Of a stretch of DNA of 55,495 nt, positions 9,042 to 18,171 are shown in pieces (within the stretch, counting starts at the first letter, position 1; each line of letters opens with the position of its first letter). Location: positions 1 to 55,495 of the forward strand of contig CAMIIP010000010.1 in NCBI GenBank assembly GCA_946222285.1. The letters are read 5' to 3'. Source of the DNA: an uncultured Rothia sp. Lineage in GTDB: Bacteria > Actinomycetota > Actinomycetes > Actinomycetales > Micrococcaceae. The notes beneath the pieces are model-generated. The model saw only the letters and a list, made by a program, of their open reading frames with translations. It was not told where the DNA came from and made no database searches. Both the position numbers and the translations under genes were made by a program.

Positions 9042-9854
9042 CTAGCCAGTAACAACAATACGAGTGGGCTCTGATGCGACTCCGTTAACTGTTGCAGTAA
9101 TCCAGTAATATCCGGGATTGATGCTCTGGTTAGTACCGCAACCCAAAGCGTTGATAGAGCGATCCCAGCTTACAGCCTTGGTTTCGCTAGCCCCAGCGGC
9201 TAATTCTTCTTGGGGAGTAGCCTCTGGCTGGCACATGGTGAGGTTAAATACCTGGGCAGGCCCTGAAGTGATATTGATATCTACTGCTGGAGTTTCTCCA
9301 CCTAACAAGCAGGGATTGCCCGAGCTATTAGTGTAAGTAACGGCAAAAGCCGGATTCTGATGTGCCGCATATGATTTTTGGTCGGCAGTGAGGTTCACCT
9401 TGATGTTTTCCGCCGTGCAGGCGGTAGCTACTGCCGGTGTGGTCTGGGTGGGTTCAGGGGCAACAGCCTCGGTGGCTTTAGCGGTTTCAGGGGCTTCAGA
9501 GGTTTCAATTGCTTCTGATGCCGAAGCTGTTTCTGCGGGCTCTTCATGTGCGCTTTCAGAAGCTGATACGGAGGCAGACTCGCTAGCAGACTCGGTGGGA
9601 GTTGCTGAAGTAGATTCAGATGCCCGTTCACTGAAATCGCTAAAGGGTTTAGCGGATGTCGATGCTACAACGCTTCCCGTTGCATTAGGGTCTTCATCTT
9701 TATTGCCGGTGAGTGCGCCGATTGCAGAGACGATTCCCCAGATAACAAGTAGGAGGACAATCACAACAATAACAAGCGCGATGAGGCGACGACGGCGGTA
9801 TACCTCGGGGGTAGGTTCTTCGTCGTAGGGATCTTCGAAACCATTTTCAGACAT
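9042..9854 (-). CDS. Membrane-anchored extracellular protein of unknown function
   Basis: 270 residues. A charged cytoplasmic N-terminus (1-23) ends in an Arg-rich cluster and is followed by one transmembrane helix (about 24-46). Next is a low-complexity Ser/Ala/Glu/Thr-rich stalk (about 58-140), then a compact domain (about 145-270) with three cysteines and beta-rich sequence such as GNPCLLGGETPAVDINI and PGYYWITATVNG. The C-terminal part resembles immunoglobulin-like or DUF4232-like secreted actinobacterial domains, but I cannot assign it. The topology indicates a protein displayed at the cell surface on a flexible stalk. It is a single gene between disA and mutY. Confidence 0.75.
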   Translation of the reverse strand: MSENGFEDPYDEEPTPEVYRRRRLIALVIVVIVLLLVIWGIVSAIGALTGNKDEDPNATGSVVASTSAKPFSDFSERASESTSATPTESASESASVSASESAHEEPAETASASEAIETSEAPETAKATEAVAPEPTQTTPAVATACTAENIKVNLTADQKSYAAHQNPAFAVTYTNSSGNPCLLGGETPAVDINITSGPAQVFNLTMCQPEATPQEELAAGASETKAVSWDRSINALGCGTNQSINPGYYWITATVNGVASEPTRIVVTG

Positions 9855-9932
9855 GTCTATAGGTTACCCTGTTTTCTGAAGTATCTGAAACCATCGGTAG
9901 CCATATTCAGCCTAATAATCTAAGGTATTGAA

Positions 9933-10895
9933 GTGTCTTCTAGTTCAGTAAAATCTCACATCAATCCTCAAAAAATTGCATTCCTGCATCGGAATATAAT
10001 CGATTGGTTTAATCGCTCTGCTCGGGATTTGCCGTGGCGGGCAGACGATCGTACTCCGTGGGCTGTTATGGTGAGCGAATTCATGCTACAACAGACCCCC
10101 GTCGTGAGAGTGCTTCCTGTCTGGCAGCAATGGATGGAACGTTGGCCCACTCCCCAAGATTTAGCCTCGGCAGACTCATCAGAGATTATTCGGGCCTGGG
10201 GCAAATTGGGATATCCTCGACGAGCGCTCCGCCTTCATAGCGCAGCGCAGACCATTGTGGAAAAGCATGACGGTCGCATACCGAAAACTTACGAAGAGCT
10301 GTTGGCTTTACCCGGTGTAGGATCCTATACTGCCGCCGCCATAACTGTTTTTGCTTTCTCTAGGCGAGCCACTGTCATCGATACCAACATTCGGCGTGTT
10401 CATGCACGAGCCGTCTCGGGTAAAGCTCTGCCTTCTAAGACTTTGACTGCAGCAGAGACTAGGCTCGCTGAGGAACTGATGCCCGAGAATCTTGCCGAGT
10501 CCGTTCTCTGGAACGCAGCCACCATGGAATTAGGTGCGCTTATTTGTACAGCGCGGTCTCCTCAATGCGAGATATGCCCTATCTACAGTGAATGCGCCTG
10601 GATCGTAGCGGGAAAACCTGAGCCAGACTACATACCCAAGGGTCAAGCGTGGGCGGGAACCGACCGTCAGTTACGCGGTGCCATGATGGCGGTTCTGAGA
10701 GAGGCAACAGGTCCTATCCATAAAGAGATTTTGCTTTCCCCCACCTCGGCAGATTTCGCCTTTCCTACCGAGATAATTCCAGCTATAGAAAAACTCAAAA
10801 AGCTCAACTCCTCCCAAGAACAGATTGAGCGTTGTTACAGAGGGCTATTAAAAGACGGTCTTGCCCATGAAACAGGAGAAAAAGTTTCTCTCTAA
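9933..10895 (+). CDS. mutY: A/G-specific adenine DNA glycosylase MutY
   Basis: Removes adenine mispaired with 8-oxoguanine. The 320-residue protein has the catalytic Glu 49 in EFMLQQTP, the helix-hairpin-helix LPGVGSYTAAAI (about 126-137), the catalytic Asp 150 in VIDTNIRR, and a [4Fe-4S] cluster site C-x6-C-x2-C-x5-C (Cys 205, 212, 215, 221). It lacks most of the C-terminal NUDIX-like domain of E. coli MutY, which is common in Actinobacteria. The start is GTG 9933 with AAGG 7 nt upstream. Confidence 0.96.
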   Translation: MSSSSVKSHINPQKIAFLHRNIIDWFNRSARDLPWRADDRTPWAVMVSEFMLQQTPVVRVLPVWQQWMERWPTPQDLASADSSEIIRAWGKLGYPRRALRLHSAAQTIVEKHDGRIPKTYEELLALPGVGSYTAAAITVFAFSRRATVIDTNIRRVHARAVSGKALPSKTLTAAETRLAEELMPENLAESVLWNAATMELGALICTARSPQCEICPIYSECAWIVAGKPEPDYIPKGQAWAGTDRQLRGAMMAVLREATGPIHKEILLSPTSADFAFPTEIIPAIEKLKKLNSSQEQIERCYRGLLKDGLAHETGEKVSL

Positions 10896-10943
10896 ATCGT
10901 TACTTAGAGTTGCAGCGAGGCCTTCGTAAACTATCTCCACACA

Positions 10944-10974
10944 AAGAGCACGGCACTTTAAGCGCCGGGCTCTT
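10944..10974. terminator. Terminator between mutY and clpC
   Basis: Stem AAGAGC-a-CGGC paired with GCCG-g-GCTCTT between the convergent mutY and clpC genes. There is no strong T run, so efficiency is uncertain. Confidence 0.55.
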
Positions 10975-10988
10975 CCATGTTGCCTTAC

Positions 10989-13643
10989 CTATTCGGTATC
11001 TTCACCGGTCTTGGGAAGATCAATGTGAGCGCTCTTCTGCTCTGCAGAATCGCTCTCCTCTTCAACCTTATGTTCGGCGGCTTTGTTAGCTACCTGAGCT
11101 TCCGGTTCAGCCGGAACAATCTCGTCGTCCTTATTCTCATAAGCAGAGAAGTCCATAGCCAACTCGTCCATCTCACTCATGGGCTGAGATGAGAAGGTAA
11201 ACTTCGCAGAGTCTCCCTCCCCTTCAGCATCAACGGTGATTTTATCGCCAGCGTTAATTTCGCCAAAGAGAATCTTCTCAGAAAGAATATCCTCAATATT
11301 GCGCTGCATCTCGCGGCGAAGCGGACGAGCACCCATCGAAGGATCGTAGCCCTTAGTAGCCATGAGAATCTTTGCATCGTTGGTCAGCTCAATGCTCATA
11401 TCCTGCTCAGCTAAGCGCTTAGCCAGGCGCCCCACAAAAAGGTCAACAATCTGAAGAATTTCGGTTTCGGAAAGTTGCGGGAAGACAATGATGTCGTCAA
11501 CACGATTGAGGAACTCGGGGCGGAAGTGCTCCTTGAGATCCTCCATCACACGTGCCTGCATGCGCTCATAATCGCCCTCGGGGTCGCCGCCACCCTGGAA
11601 GCCAACGGGAACCTTACGAGCCATGTCGCGTGAGCCCAAGTTGGTGGTCATGATGATGACGGTGTTCTTGAAGTCCACCACGCGACCCTGCGAGTCGGTC
11701 AGGCGGCCGTCTTCAAGAATCTGCAAGAGCGAGTTGAAGAGGTCAGCGTGAGCTTTCTCCACCTCGTCAAAGAGGACGACAGAGAAGGGCTTGCGGCGTA
11801 CCTTTTCGGTGAGCTGTCCGCCCTCTTCGAAACCAACGTAGCCCGGAGGTGCACCGAAGAGACGTGAAACGGTGTGCTTCTCCTGATACTCAGACATATC
11901 GAGGGTAATCAAAGCTGATTCATCGCCAAAGAGGAACTCCGCCAACGACTTAGCCAACTCGGTTTTGCCCACACCGGTAGGACCTGCAAAAATGAAGGAA
12001 CCACCGGGGCGGTTAGGATCCTTCAGACCTGCACGGGTACGACGAATCGCACGGGAAAGCGCCTTAATAGCGTTTTCCTGACCGATAACGCGCTTGTGCA
12101 GTTCGTCTTCCATCTTGAGCAGACGACCCGATTCTTCTTCGGTAATCTTGTAGACGGGAACGCCGGTTGAAGCAGCAAGAACTTCAGAGATAACCTCGGG
12201 GGTTACCTCACTAAAGGCATCGCCGTTTTCACGCCATGCTTTTTCTTTCTCGTCTTTCTCAGCAACGAGCTTCTGCTCCTTATCGCGGAGCTCTGCTGCC
12301 TTCTCAAATTCGTTGTCAGCAATTGCTGATTCTTTCTGAGACTTCAGTTTAGAAATACGTTCTTCAAGAATCTTGATTTCCGGAGGAGCTGTCATACGCT
12401 GAATACGTAGGCGAGCACCCGCCTCATCAATCAGGTCAACAGCCTTATCGGGGAGGAAACGGTCTGAGATGTAGCGTGCCGCCAGGTTGACAGCGGTTTC
12501 TAGCGCTTCATCGGAGATAGTCACGCGGTGGTGAGCTTCATACTTATCGCGAACGCCCTTAAGAATTTGAACGGCGAGCTCCTGCGAGGGCTCGTCCACC
12601 TGGATGGGCTGGAAGCGACGTTCAAGAGCTGCGTCCTTCTCAATATGCTTGCGGTATTCGTCTAAAGTGGTTGCACCGATGGTCTGAAGTTCACCGCGAG
12701 CCAGCATAGGCTTGAGAATCGAAGCGGCGTCGATAGCGCCCTCTGCAGCACCAGCACCCACGAGAGTATGGATTTCATCGATGAAAAGAATAATATCGCC
12801 ACGAGTACGGATTTCCTTGAGAACCTTCTTCAGGCGCTCTTCAAAGTCACCGCGGTAGCGAGAACCTGCTACCAAGGAACCCAAGTCGAGGGTGTAGAGG
12901 TGCTTATCTTTAAGAGTTTCAGGAACGTCACCGTGAACGATGGACTGAGCCAAGCCTTCTACGACAGCGGTCTTACCGACACCAGGTTCACCAATGAGAA
13001 CAGGGTTATTCTTGGTACGTCGGGAGAGCACCTGCATCACACGCTCCTGCTCTTTACCGCGACCAATCACTGGATCAAGCTTGACATCGCGTGCAGCAGC
13101 AGTGAGGTTGGTACCGAACTGATCCAGAATTGCAGAACCTGCAGGTGTGCCTTCCTTAGACTGACCTGCGCCTACACCGGCAGTTTCTTTACCATCATTG
13201 TTTCCAGGGTAACCGGAAATCATATCGGTAACGGTCTGACGAACCTTTGCCGGGTCTGCACCAAGTTTGGTGAGCACCTGGTTTGCCACACCCTCATTAG
13301 CGCGAACCATACCGAGCAAAATATGCTCGGTACCAATATAGCCGTGGTTAAGCTGAATAGCCTCTCGCATCGAAAGTTCAAGAACTTTCTTAGCACGAGG
13401 AGTAAAGGGAATATGCCCGCTGGGAGCCTGAGGACCAGAACCAATGATGTCCTGAACCTGCTCGCGGACGGCGCTGAGAGTTACTCCCAGGGATTCCAGA
13501 GCGCGAGCCGCAATGCCTTCGCCCTCATGAACCAAACCCAGCAGGAGGTGTTCCGTGCCGATGTAGTTGTGGTTGAGCATGCGCGCTTCTTCCTGCGCCA
13601 AAACCACCACGCGCCGCGCACGGTCGGTAAATCGTTCAAACAT
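10989..13643 (-). CDS. clpC: ATP-dependent Clp protease ATPase subunit ClpC
   Basis: Hsp100 unfoldase that feeds substrates to ClpP. The 884 residues comprise a double Clp-N repeat (1-140), a first AAA module with Walker A GEPGVGKT (about 218-225), a UVR-type coiled middle region (about 430-465), and a second AAA module with GPTGVGKT. A PVGFQ loop matches the ClpP-docking VGF element. The acidic C-terminal tail ends in a Ser/Glu/Lys-rich segment. The ATG start at 13643 has no close upstream gene. A ClgR-like operator lies about 70 bp upstream. Confidence 0.97.
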   Translation of the reverse strand: MFERFTDRARRVVVLAQEEARMLNHNYIGTEHLLLGLVHEGEGIAARALESLGVTLSAVREQVQDIIGSGPQAPSGHIPFTPRAKKVLELSMREAIQLNHGYIGTEHILLGMVRANEGVANQVLTKLGADPAKVRQTVTDMISGYPGNNDGKETAGVGAGQSKEGTPAGSAILDQFGTNLTAAARDVKLDPVIGRGKEQERVMQVLSRRTKNNPVLIGEPGVGKTAVVEGLAQSIVHGDVPETLKDKHLYTLDLGSLVAGSRYRGDFEERLKKVLKEIRTRGDIILFIDEIHTLVGAGAAEGAIDAASILKPMLARGELQTIGATTLDEYRKHIEKDAALERRFQPIQVDEPSQELAVQILKGVRDKYEAHHRVTISDEALETAVNLAARYISDRFLPDKAVDLIDEAGARLRIQRMTAPPEIKILEERISKLKSQKESAIADNEFEKAAELRDKEQKLVAEKDEKEKAWRENGDAFSEVTPEVISEVLAASTGVPVYKITEEESGRLLKMEDELHKRVIGQENAIKALSRAIRRTRAGLKDPNRPGGSFIFAGPTGVGKTELAKSLAEFLFGDESALITLDMSEYQEKHTVSRLFGAPPGYVGFEEGGQLTEKVRRKPFSVVLFDEVEKAHADLFNSLLQILEDGRLTDSQGRVVDFKNTVIIMTTNLGSRDMARKVPVGFQGGGDPEGDYERMQARVMEDLKEHFRPEFLNRVDDIIVFPQLSETEILQIVDLFVGRLAKRLAEQDMSIELTNDAKILMATKGYDPSMGARPLRREMQRNIEDILSEKILFGEINAGDKITVDAEGEGDSAKFTFSSQPMSEMDELAMDFSAYENKDDEIVPAEPEAQVANKAAEHKVEEESDSAEQKSAHIDLPKTGEDTE

Positions 13644-13710
13644 TGAACACTCCTAACAAATCTATCGTTAGGAAAAAGATTACTTGGATTTTCAGCGCTA
13701 GATAACACTG

Positions 13711-13725
13711 TTCGCACGGGGTGAA
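13711..13725 (-). promoter_or_regulatory. ClgR-like operator upstream of clpC
   Basis: TTCGCACGGGGTGAA matches the actinobacterial ClgR pattern TTCGC-N5-GCGAA with one mismatch in the second half-site. ClgR activates clp genes in Streptomyces, Corynebacterium and Mycobacterium, and clpC is the next gene. Regulation is inferred. Confidence 0.5.
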
Positions 13726-13937
13726 AGCTCTCAGAGAACGTATTAAGCCTTGAGCATTTTTGGTGGCTAAAACCGGCTTTCTTCCGTTCTTTGAGAAAAA
13801 GTTTTTCCATTTTCCCCACATTCGCCCACAAAAACTTGAGAGCGAATATTTTAAATTATATAAATTTTATAATTTGCTAATACCATCCCCTCATTAGGGG
13901 ATAAAGCTAGGTAATTTTAGTCTAAATAAACCAAAAA

Positions 13938-13965
13938 GGCGGAGAAAGTTAATACTTTCCCCGCC
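13938..13965 (-). terminator. Intrinsic terminator of lsr2
   Basis: Stem GGCGG-a-GAAAGT paired with ACTTTC-c-CCGCC, loop TAAT. It is followed on the minus strand by TTTTTGG, directly downstream of the lsr2 stop codon. Confidence 0.85.
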
Positions 13966-13977
13966 CCGATAAATCAA

Positions 13978-14328
13978 TTAGTTCTGCTTCTGAGCAGCGT
14001 AATACTTATCTTGAATATCCTGATGAATACGACCGCGATCTGAAACTTCATAACCGTTATCTTTAGCCCACTGACGAATCAAGGCAGTCTCCGGATTACG
14101 CTTAGTCACGCCAGTAGTACGGGAACCTGCCGGACGACCGGGAGTACGCGCGCCCTGTACACGGCGAGCCTTGGTAGCGAAGGGACGGATAGCATCACGC
14201 AGTCGAGCAGCATTTGCGCTGGAAAGATCAATTTCGTACTGACCACCATCAAGACCAAAACGTATGGTTTCTTCTGCGGGACCGCCATCAAGATCGTCTT
14301 CGAGAATAATCTTTACTTTTTGAGCCAT
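13978..14328 (-). CDS. lsr2: Lsr2 family nucleoid-associated protein
   Basis: Bridges DNA and silences AT-rich genes, the actinobacterial counterpart of H-NS. The 116 residues match the family length. The N-terminal beta/helix dimerisation domain begins MAQKVKIILEDDLDGG, the linker carries basic PGRPAG (about 63-68), and the C-terminal DNA-binding domain carries the minor-groove RGR (98-100). ATG 14328 is preceded by a good AGGAG site. It is transcribed alone, with its own terminator, and with 171 bp of AT-rich sequence between it and the gene upstream. Confidence 0.96.
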   Translation of the reverse strand: MAQKVKIILEDDLDGGPAEETIRFGLDGGQYEIDLSSANAARLRDAIRPFATKARRVQGARTPGRPAGSRTTGVTKRNPETALIRQWAKDNGYEVSDRGRIHQDIQDKYYAAQKQN

Positions 14329-14499
14329 TTCAAATCTCCTGAATTATCTAAAGCATATCGAAATCCCCCACAAATATAGCAAACCTGAGAAGCCATAAGA
14401 AGGAAAAAGCGATTTATTGAGCCACCATCGAGCTCGTCGATTTCTATAATATATCAATAAAGCTATTACTTTAGAAATCGCTATAGAATTTCAGAAAAT

Positions 14500-14715
14500 T
14501 TATAATTTAGGCTGAGAAGAATCCTTGTTTTTTTCTCCAAAAGGATCCCGCGTTCCCTTCGCATTCTTTATATTTTCGTACCATTGCGCTGCGTCGTCCT
14601 GCATTTCTCGTTGTACCGCACGTTCAGTACGGTCTGCGCGAGTAATCCAACGAAGAACAAAATACAGCAAAATACCTGCACAAATGGGAGGGATAACAGC
14701 AATGATGTAATCCAT
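14500..14715 (-). CDS. Small single-pass membrane protein downstream of lysS
   Basis: 71 residues: one N-terminal transmembrane helix (about 3-24) followed by a highly charged cytoplasmic tail with a helical RTERAVQREMQDD stretch. It begins 4 nt after the lysS stop codon, so it is co-transcribed with lysS. No function is recognised. Confidence 0.7.
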   Translation of the reverse strand: MDYIIAVIPPICAGILLYFVLRWITRADRTERAVQREMQDDAAQWYENIKNAKGTRDPFGEKNKDSSQPKL

Positions 14716-14719
14716 CTAA

Positions 14720-16255
14720 TTATTCCGCTTCCGGTTTCATCAGGGGGAAGAGAATAGTCTCTCGAATACCTACACCGGTAAAAAGCATAATCAAACGGTC
14801 GATACCCAATCCGATACCGCCCATGGGAGGTGCACCGTGTTCAAGGGCGCGAAGGAAGTCCTCATCAAGTTGCATGGCTTCGTCATCACCAGCAGCCGCC
14901 ATACGGGACTGTTCGGTCAAACGCTCACGCTGAACCACGGGGTCAATGAGCTCAGAGAAAGCAGTGCCGCGCTCCATGCCGCCAATAATAAGATCCCAGG
15001 CTTCAATCAGACCTGGCTTCTCACGGTGAGGGCGAGCCAGAGGCTGAGCCGAGGGCGGATAGTCATAGACAAAAGTGGGGTTAAGGAGAGTGGGCTCTAC
15101 AATCTCGCCAAAGAGTTCTACTACCAGCTTCTCGGCGTCCCACTTGGGGTCAACCTGAATCTCGTGTTTGCTAGCAATTTCCCGCAAAGTTTCAGCAGAA
15201 GTTTCGGGGGTAATTTCCTGCCCCACAGCCTCTGAAAGACCGGGATAAACCGCCAACCACTTCCATTCACCGCGCAGGTCAATAGTGCCGTTACCAGTTT
15301 CAATCTCATAGGTATCGAGAGCTTCAGCGCAGGTCATAATGATTTCTTGCATTCGCTCAGCCATCACAAATTGATCTGCGTATGCTTCATAGCATTCTAG
15401 CGTGGTGAATTCGGGGCTGTGTGTAGAATCGATGCCCTCATTGCGAAAGACTCGTCCGATTTCATAAACGCGTTCCAAACCGCCTACTGCCGCGCGCTTG
15501 AGAAATAGCTCGGTAGCGATACGCAGTGTCATCTTCTGGTCAAAGGCATTGAGATGAGACTCGAATGGACGAGCCGAAGCACCACCGTGCACCAACTGCA
15601 ATACCGGAGTTTCTAACTCGATGTAGCCGTGCTGGTTAAGAACATCGCGCACCATCTGCGTAATTTTGGCACGCTTGACGACGATATCGCGAGCTTCTTG
15701 GCGAACCATGAGGTCAAGATAGCGCTGACGCACGCGAGTTTCATCATTGAGTTCGCTATGCAAGTTAGGCATGGGACGAAGTGCCTTCGATGCCATCTGC
15801 CATTCTTCAGCCATCACGGACAATTCGCCGCGGCGTGAAGAAATCACTTCGCCGCGTACAAAAACGTAATCGCCCAAGTCAACAAGAGCTTTCCAATCAG
15901 CCAAAGATTCTTCGCCAACGCTAGCTAGCGAAATCATTGCCTGAATACGGGTGCCGTTGCCCTGTTGTAGGGAAGCGAAGCAGAGCTTGCCGGTATTACG
16001 AATGAAGACTACGCGCCCGGCGATACCCACAATATCGCCGGTAGTGTCGTCGGCTTCCAGTTTACCGTCGTACTGCTCGCGAATTGAAGAAATGGTACGA
16101 GTTACCGGCACTCCAACAGGGTACGCTTCACGCCCCGATTCCAGCAATTTTGCTCGCTTTTCCAAACGAATCTGCATCTGCTCAGAAAATTCTGCGGCAG
16201 ATATTTCAGAAGGGGCGGGATTTTGTGGCGTATTGCCGTTTTCGTTTTTAGTCAC
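14720..16255 (-). CDS. lysS: Lysine--tRNA ligase (class II)
   Basis: Charges tRNA-Lys. The 511-residue protein has an N-terminal OB-fold anticodon-binding domain (about 75-180) and the class II catalytic core. Motif 2 is visible as FRNEGIDSTHSPEFT and motif 3 as GGIGLGIDRLIMLF near the C-terminus. The start is GTG 16255. The first 25 residues are Asn/Pro/Glu-rich and poorly conserved, so an internal start cannot be excluded. It lies 38 nt downstream of panC and just upstream of the small membrane protein. Confidence 0.97.
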   Translation of the reverse strand: MTKNENGNTPQNPAPSEISAAEFSEQMQIRLEKRAKLLESGREAYPVGVPVTRTISSIREQYDGKLEADDTTGDIVGIAGRVVFIRNTGKLCFASLQQGNGTRIQAMISLASVGEESLADWKALVDLGDYVFVRGEVISSRRGELSVMAEEWQMASKALRPMPNLHSELNDETRVRQRYLDLMVRQEARDIVVKRAKITQMVRDVLNQHGYIELETPVLQLVHGGASARPFESHLNAFDQKMTLRIATELFLKRAAVGGLERVYEIGRVFRNEGIDSTHSPEFTTLECYEAYADQFVMAERMQEIIMTCAEALDTYEIETGNGTIDLRGEWKWLAVYPGLSEAVGQEITPETSAETLREIASKHEIQVDPKWDAEKLVVELFGEIVEPTLLNPTFVYDYPPSAQPLARPHREKPGLIEAWDLIIGGMERGTAFSELIDPVVQRERLTEQSRMAAAGDDEAMQLDEDFLRALEHGAPPMGGIGLGIDRLIMLFTGVGIRETILFPLMKPEAE

Positions 16256-16293
16256 GTATTCAGCCTATCGAATGTTAAGTTAGTGAAGTGATG

Positions 16294-17214
16294 TTAGTAC
16301 AGTTCCATGTTGTCAATGAGGCGAGTTTCACCCACATAGGCCGCTACCAGAGCGAGAGCTCTCTGCGATTCTTTGGTAGGAGCCTCGAACGTCATAGGAT
16401 CAACCACCTCAAGATAATCCAGGCGAATACCTTCGGTTGAGTTGATTTTTTCCCGGGCAGATTCAATATCAGTTGCCATAATCTGCCCTGTTAGCGTCTC
16501 CTCACGCAAAATAGCCAGAGTGCGGGAAAGAACAAGCGCGGATTCACGCTCTTCTTCACTGAGATACTGATTACGGGAGGAAAGCGCCAGGCCGTTATCT
16601 TCACGAACGATTGCCACAGGTTTGAGCACAACCGCATGGTTAAAATCGTGAATCATCCGGCGCACCAAAGAAACCTGTTGGGCATCTTTTTGCCCAAAAT
16701 AAGCATTAAGCGTGTGCTTTCCTTTGGCGGCAATCAAGATATTGAAGAGCTTGTTAACTACGGTTAGGGCGCCATCGAAGTGCCCTGGGCGGGTTTTACC
16801 TTCAAACATGCTCCCCAATTTGCCGGTCGATACAGTTACCAGAGGATTTCCCCCCGGGTACATTTCTTCCACCGTTGGAGCAAACACCATATCTGCGCCC
16901 GCTTCCCCAGCAAGAGTCACATCTTCTTCCAGGCTACGCGGGTACCTCTCAAAATCTTCATTGGGCCCAAACTGCAAGGGGTTCACAAAAACTGAGACAA
17001 GTACGATATCGTTCTGTTCCCGAGCACGACGAATCAGCGTGGCATGCCCCTCGTGAAGAGCACCCATGGTGGCTACAAAACCGATAGTTGCCTGCTCTGC
17101 AGGATTCTCTTCAGTTGCTTGTGTAGCTAGTTCCTCTTGGGCTTTCTCCAGCGCCTTACGTACTTGTTTCTGTAAGTCTTCAATAGTGTGGATGAGTTGG
17201 GGACTGTCTGTCAC
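16294..17214 (-). CDS. panC: Pantothenate synthetase PanC
   Basis: Condenses pantoate and beta-alanine with ATP to make pantothenate. The nucleotidyltransferase signature HEGH (about 54-57, in TMGALHEGHATLI), the pantoate-binding segment VFVNPLQFGPNEDF and the KMSKS-equivalent ALSSRN are present. The 306 residues are slightly long because of an extra 40-residue N-terminal helix rich in Glu and Gln. The start is GTG 17214 with an AAAGGA site about 11 nt upstream. It follows the DUF2520 gene by 39 nt. Confidence 0.96.
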   Translation of the reverse strand: MTDSPQLIHTIEDLQKQVRKALEKAQEELATQATEENPAEQATIGFVATMGALHEGHATLIRRAREQNDIVLVSVFVNPLQFGPNEDFERYPRSLEEDVTLAGEAGADMVFAPTVEEMYPGGNPLVTVSTGKLGSMFEGKTRPGHFDGALTVVNKLFNILIAAKGKHTLNAYFGQKDAQQVSLVRRMIHDFNHAVVLKPVAIVREDNGLALSSRNQYLSEEERESALVLSRTLAILREETLTGQIMATDIESAREKINSTEGIRLDYLEVVDPMTFEAPTKESQRALALVAAYVGETRLIDNMELY

Positions 17215-17253
17215 GGTGTGAGATGTCCTTTCAGATGGAGGTTCAGAAGTATT

Positions 17254-18147
17254 TTATCCATTGAGCGCAATCATTATCTGCTCGAATTGCTCGTTTGTGA
17301 GAACTTTACGTTCATAGGCTCTAATTGCGGTAGCTTTCGCCAAGGCAATGTAAGCGGTTGCAATGTCCTCTGATTTTTCTTCCAGGGAATACCCCTGTAA
17401 TTCTTCTCGGTGAGTCTGCACAGTGTGGGAATCTCCACGAGCCACCGGTCCTGTCAGCGCATTTTCTCCAGATGCCAGGGCGTTATCAAGAGAGGCTCGA
17501 AGAAGCGGTTCGAGATAATGAGCTGGATCTTCAATTCCGATTGATTCAAGGATTTGTAGGGACTGCCCAGTAATGGTGACCAGATGGTTTGAAGCATGCG
17601 CAAGCGCTGCGTGATAGAGCGGCCTATCGCCTTCAGCAACAATGATCGGTTCTGCCCCCATTTCGACGACGAGCGCCTGAGCAATCGGCAGAAAAGGAGC
17701 GGGACCGGTAACGGCGAAACTACAGTTTTTCAATCGAGCCAAGTCTAAAGAAAGACCGGTGAAGGTCATCGCCGGGTGGATAGCTAGCCCAATGGCTCCC
17801 TTGTTACGGGCGGGGTCTAATACATTAGCGCCGTGACGACCGCTGGTGTGGATGAGGATTTGCCCCTGTTGCCAGGCGTTCGTTTCTGCGAGCCCTTTGA
17901 CGAGGCTGGGTAGAGCGTCGTCTGGCACTGCCAACAACACGACCTCGGAACGTTCCACGATTTCTGGGACTGTTAGGAGAGGTACACCGGGTAAAAGTGC
18001 TTCTGCTCTAGTTTTTGAAGCTTCTGAGACGGCATGAATCCCTACGATGGCATGCCCGCTTTCGCGCAGGGAAGCTCCCAACACGGCACCAACTTTTCCG
18101 GCGGAGATGATTCCGATTCCGAGCCGGGCAGGTCTTATTTCATTCAC
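17254..18147 (-). CDS. Rossmann-like and DUF2520 domain protein, panC-linked
   Basis: 297 residues. The N-terminal NAD(P)-binding fold has a glycine-rich loop in LGIGIISAGKVGAVLG, and the C-terminal helical DUF2520 domain starts at about 155. The organisation resembles 6-phosphogluconate and ketopantoate reductases. Its placement directly before panC is conserved in many Actinobacteria, so a role in pantothenate synthesis, possibly ketopantoate reduction, is a reasonable inference but not shown. The start codon is GTG 18147, which gives MNEIRPARLG. Confidence 0.85.
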   Translation of the reverse strand: MNEIRPARLGIGIISAGKVGAVLGASLRESGHAIVGIHAVSEASKTRAEALLPGVPLLTVPEIVERSEVVLLAVPDDALPSLVKGLAETNAWQQGQILIHTSGRHGANVLDPARNKGAIGLAIHPAMTFTGLSLDLARLKNCSFAVTGPAPFLPIAQALVVEMGAEPIIVAEGDRPLYHAALAHASNHLVTITGQSLQILESIGIEDPAHYLEPLLRASLDNALASGENALTGPVARGDSHTVQTHREELQGYSLEEKSEDIATAYIALAKATAIRAYERKVLTNEQFEQIMIALNG

Positions 18148-18171
18148 TATATCTAGTTTACCCTCCCTGTT

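Larger units (their letters stand above)
13644..13977. promoter_or_regulatory. clpC promoter region and lsr2 3-prime region
   Basis: A 334-bp gap. The part nearest clpC holds a ClgR-like site (13711-13725). The middle is very AT-rich (13841-13880). A small hairpin, ATCCCCT-catt-AGGGGAT (13885-13902), and the lsr2 terminator (13938-13965) occupy the rest. I see no coding sequence. Confidence 0.6.

Noticed and set aside
9388..9828. Plus-strand Ala/Ser-rich open frame
   Set aside because: It is the antisense shadow of the low-complexity stalk of the surface protein.
12768..13646. Long plus-strand open frame of 292 codons
   Set aside because: It lies wholly antisense to clpC and shows no family sequence; clpC is certain.
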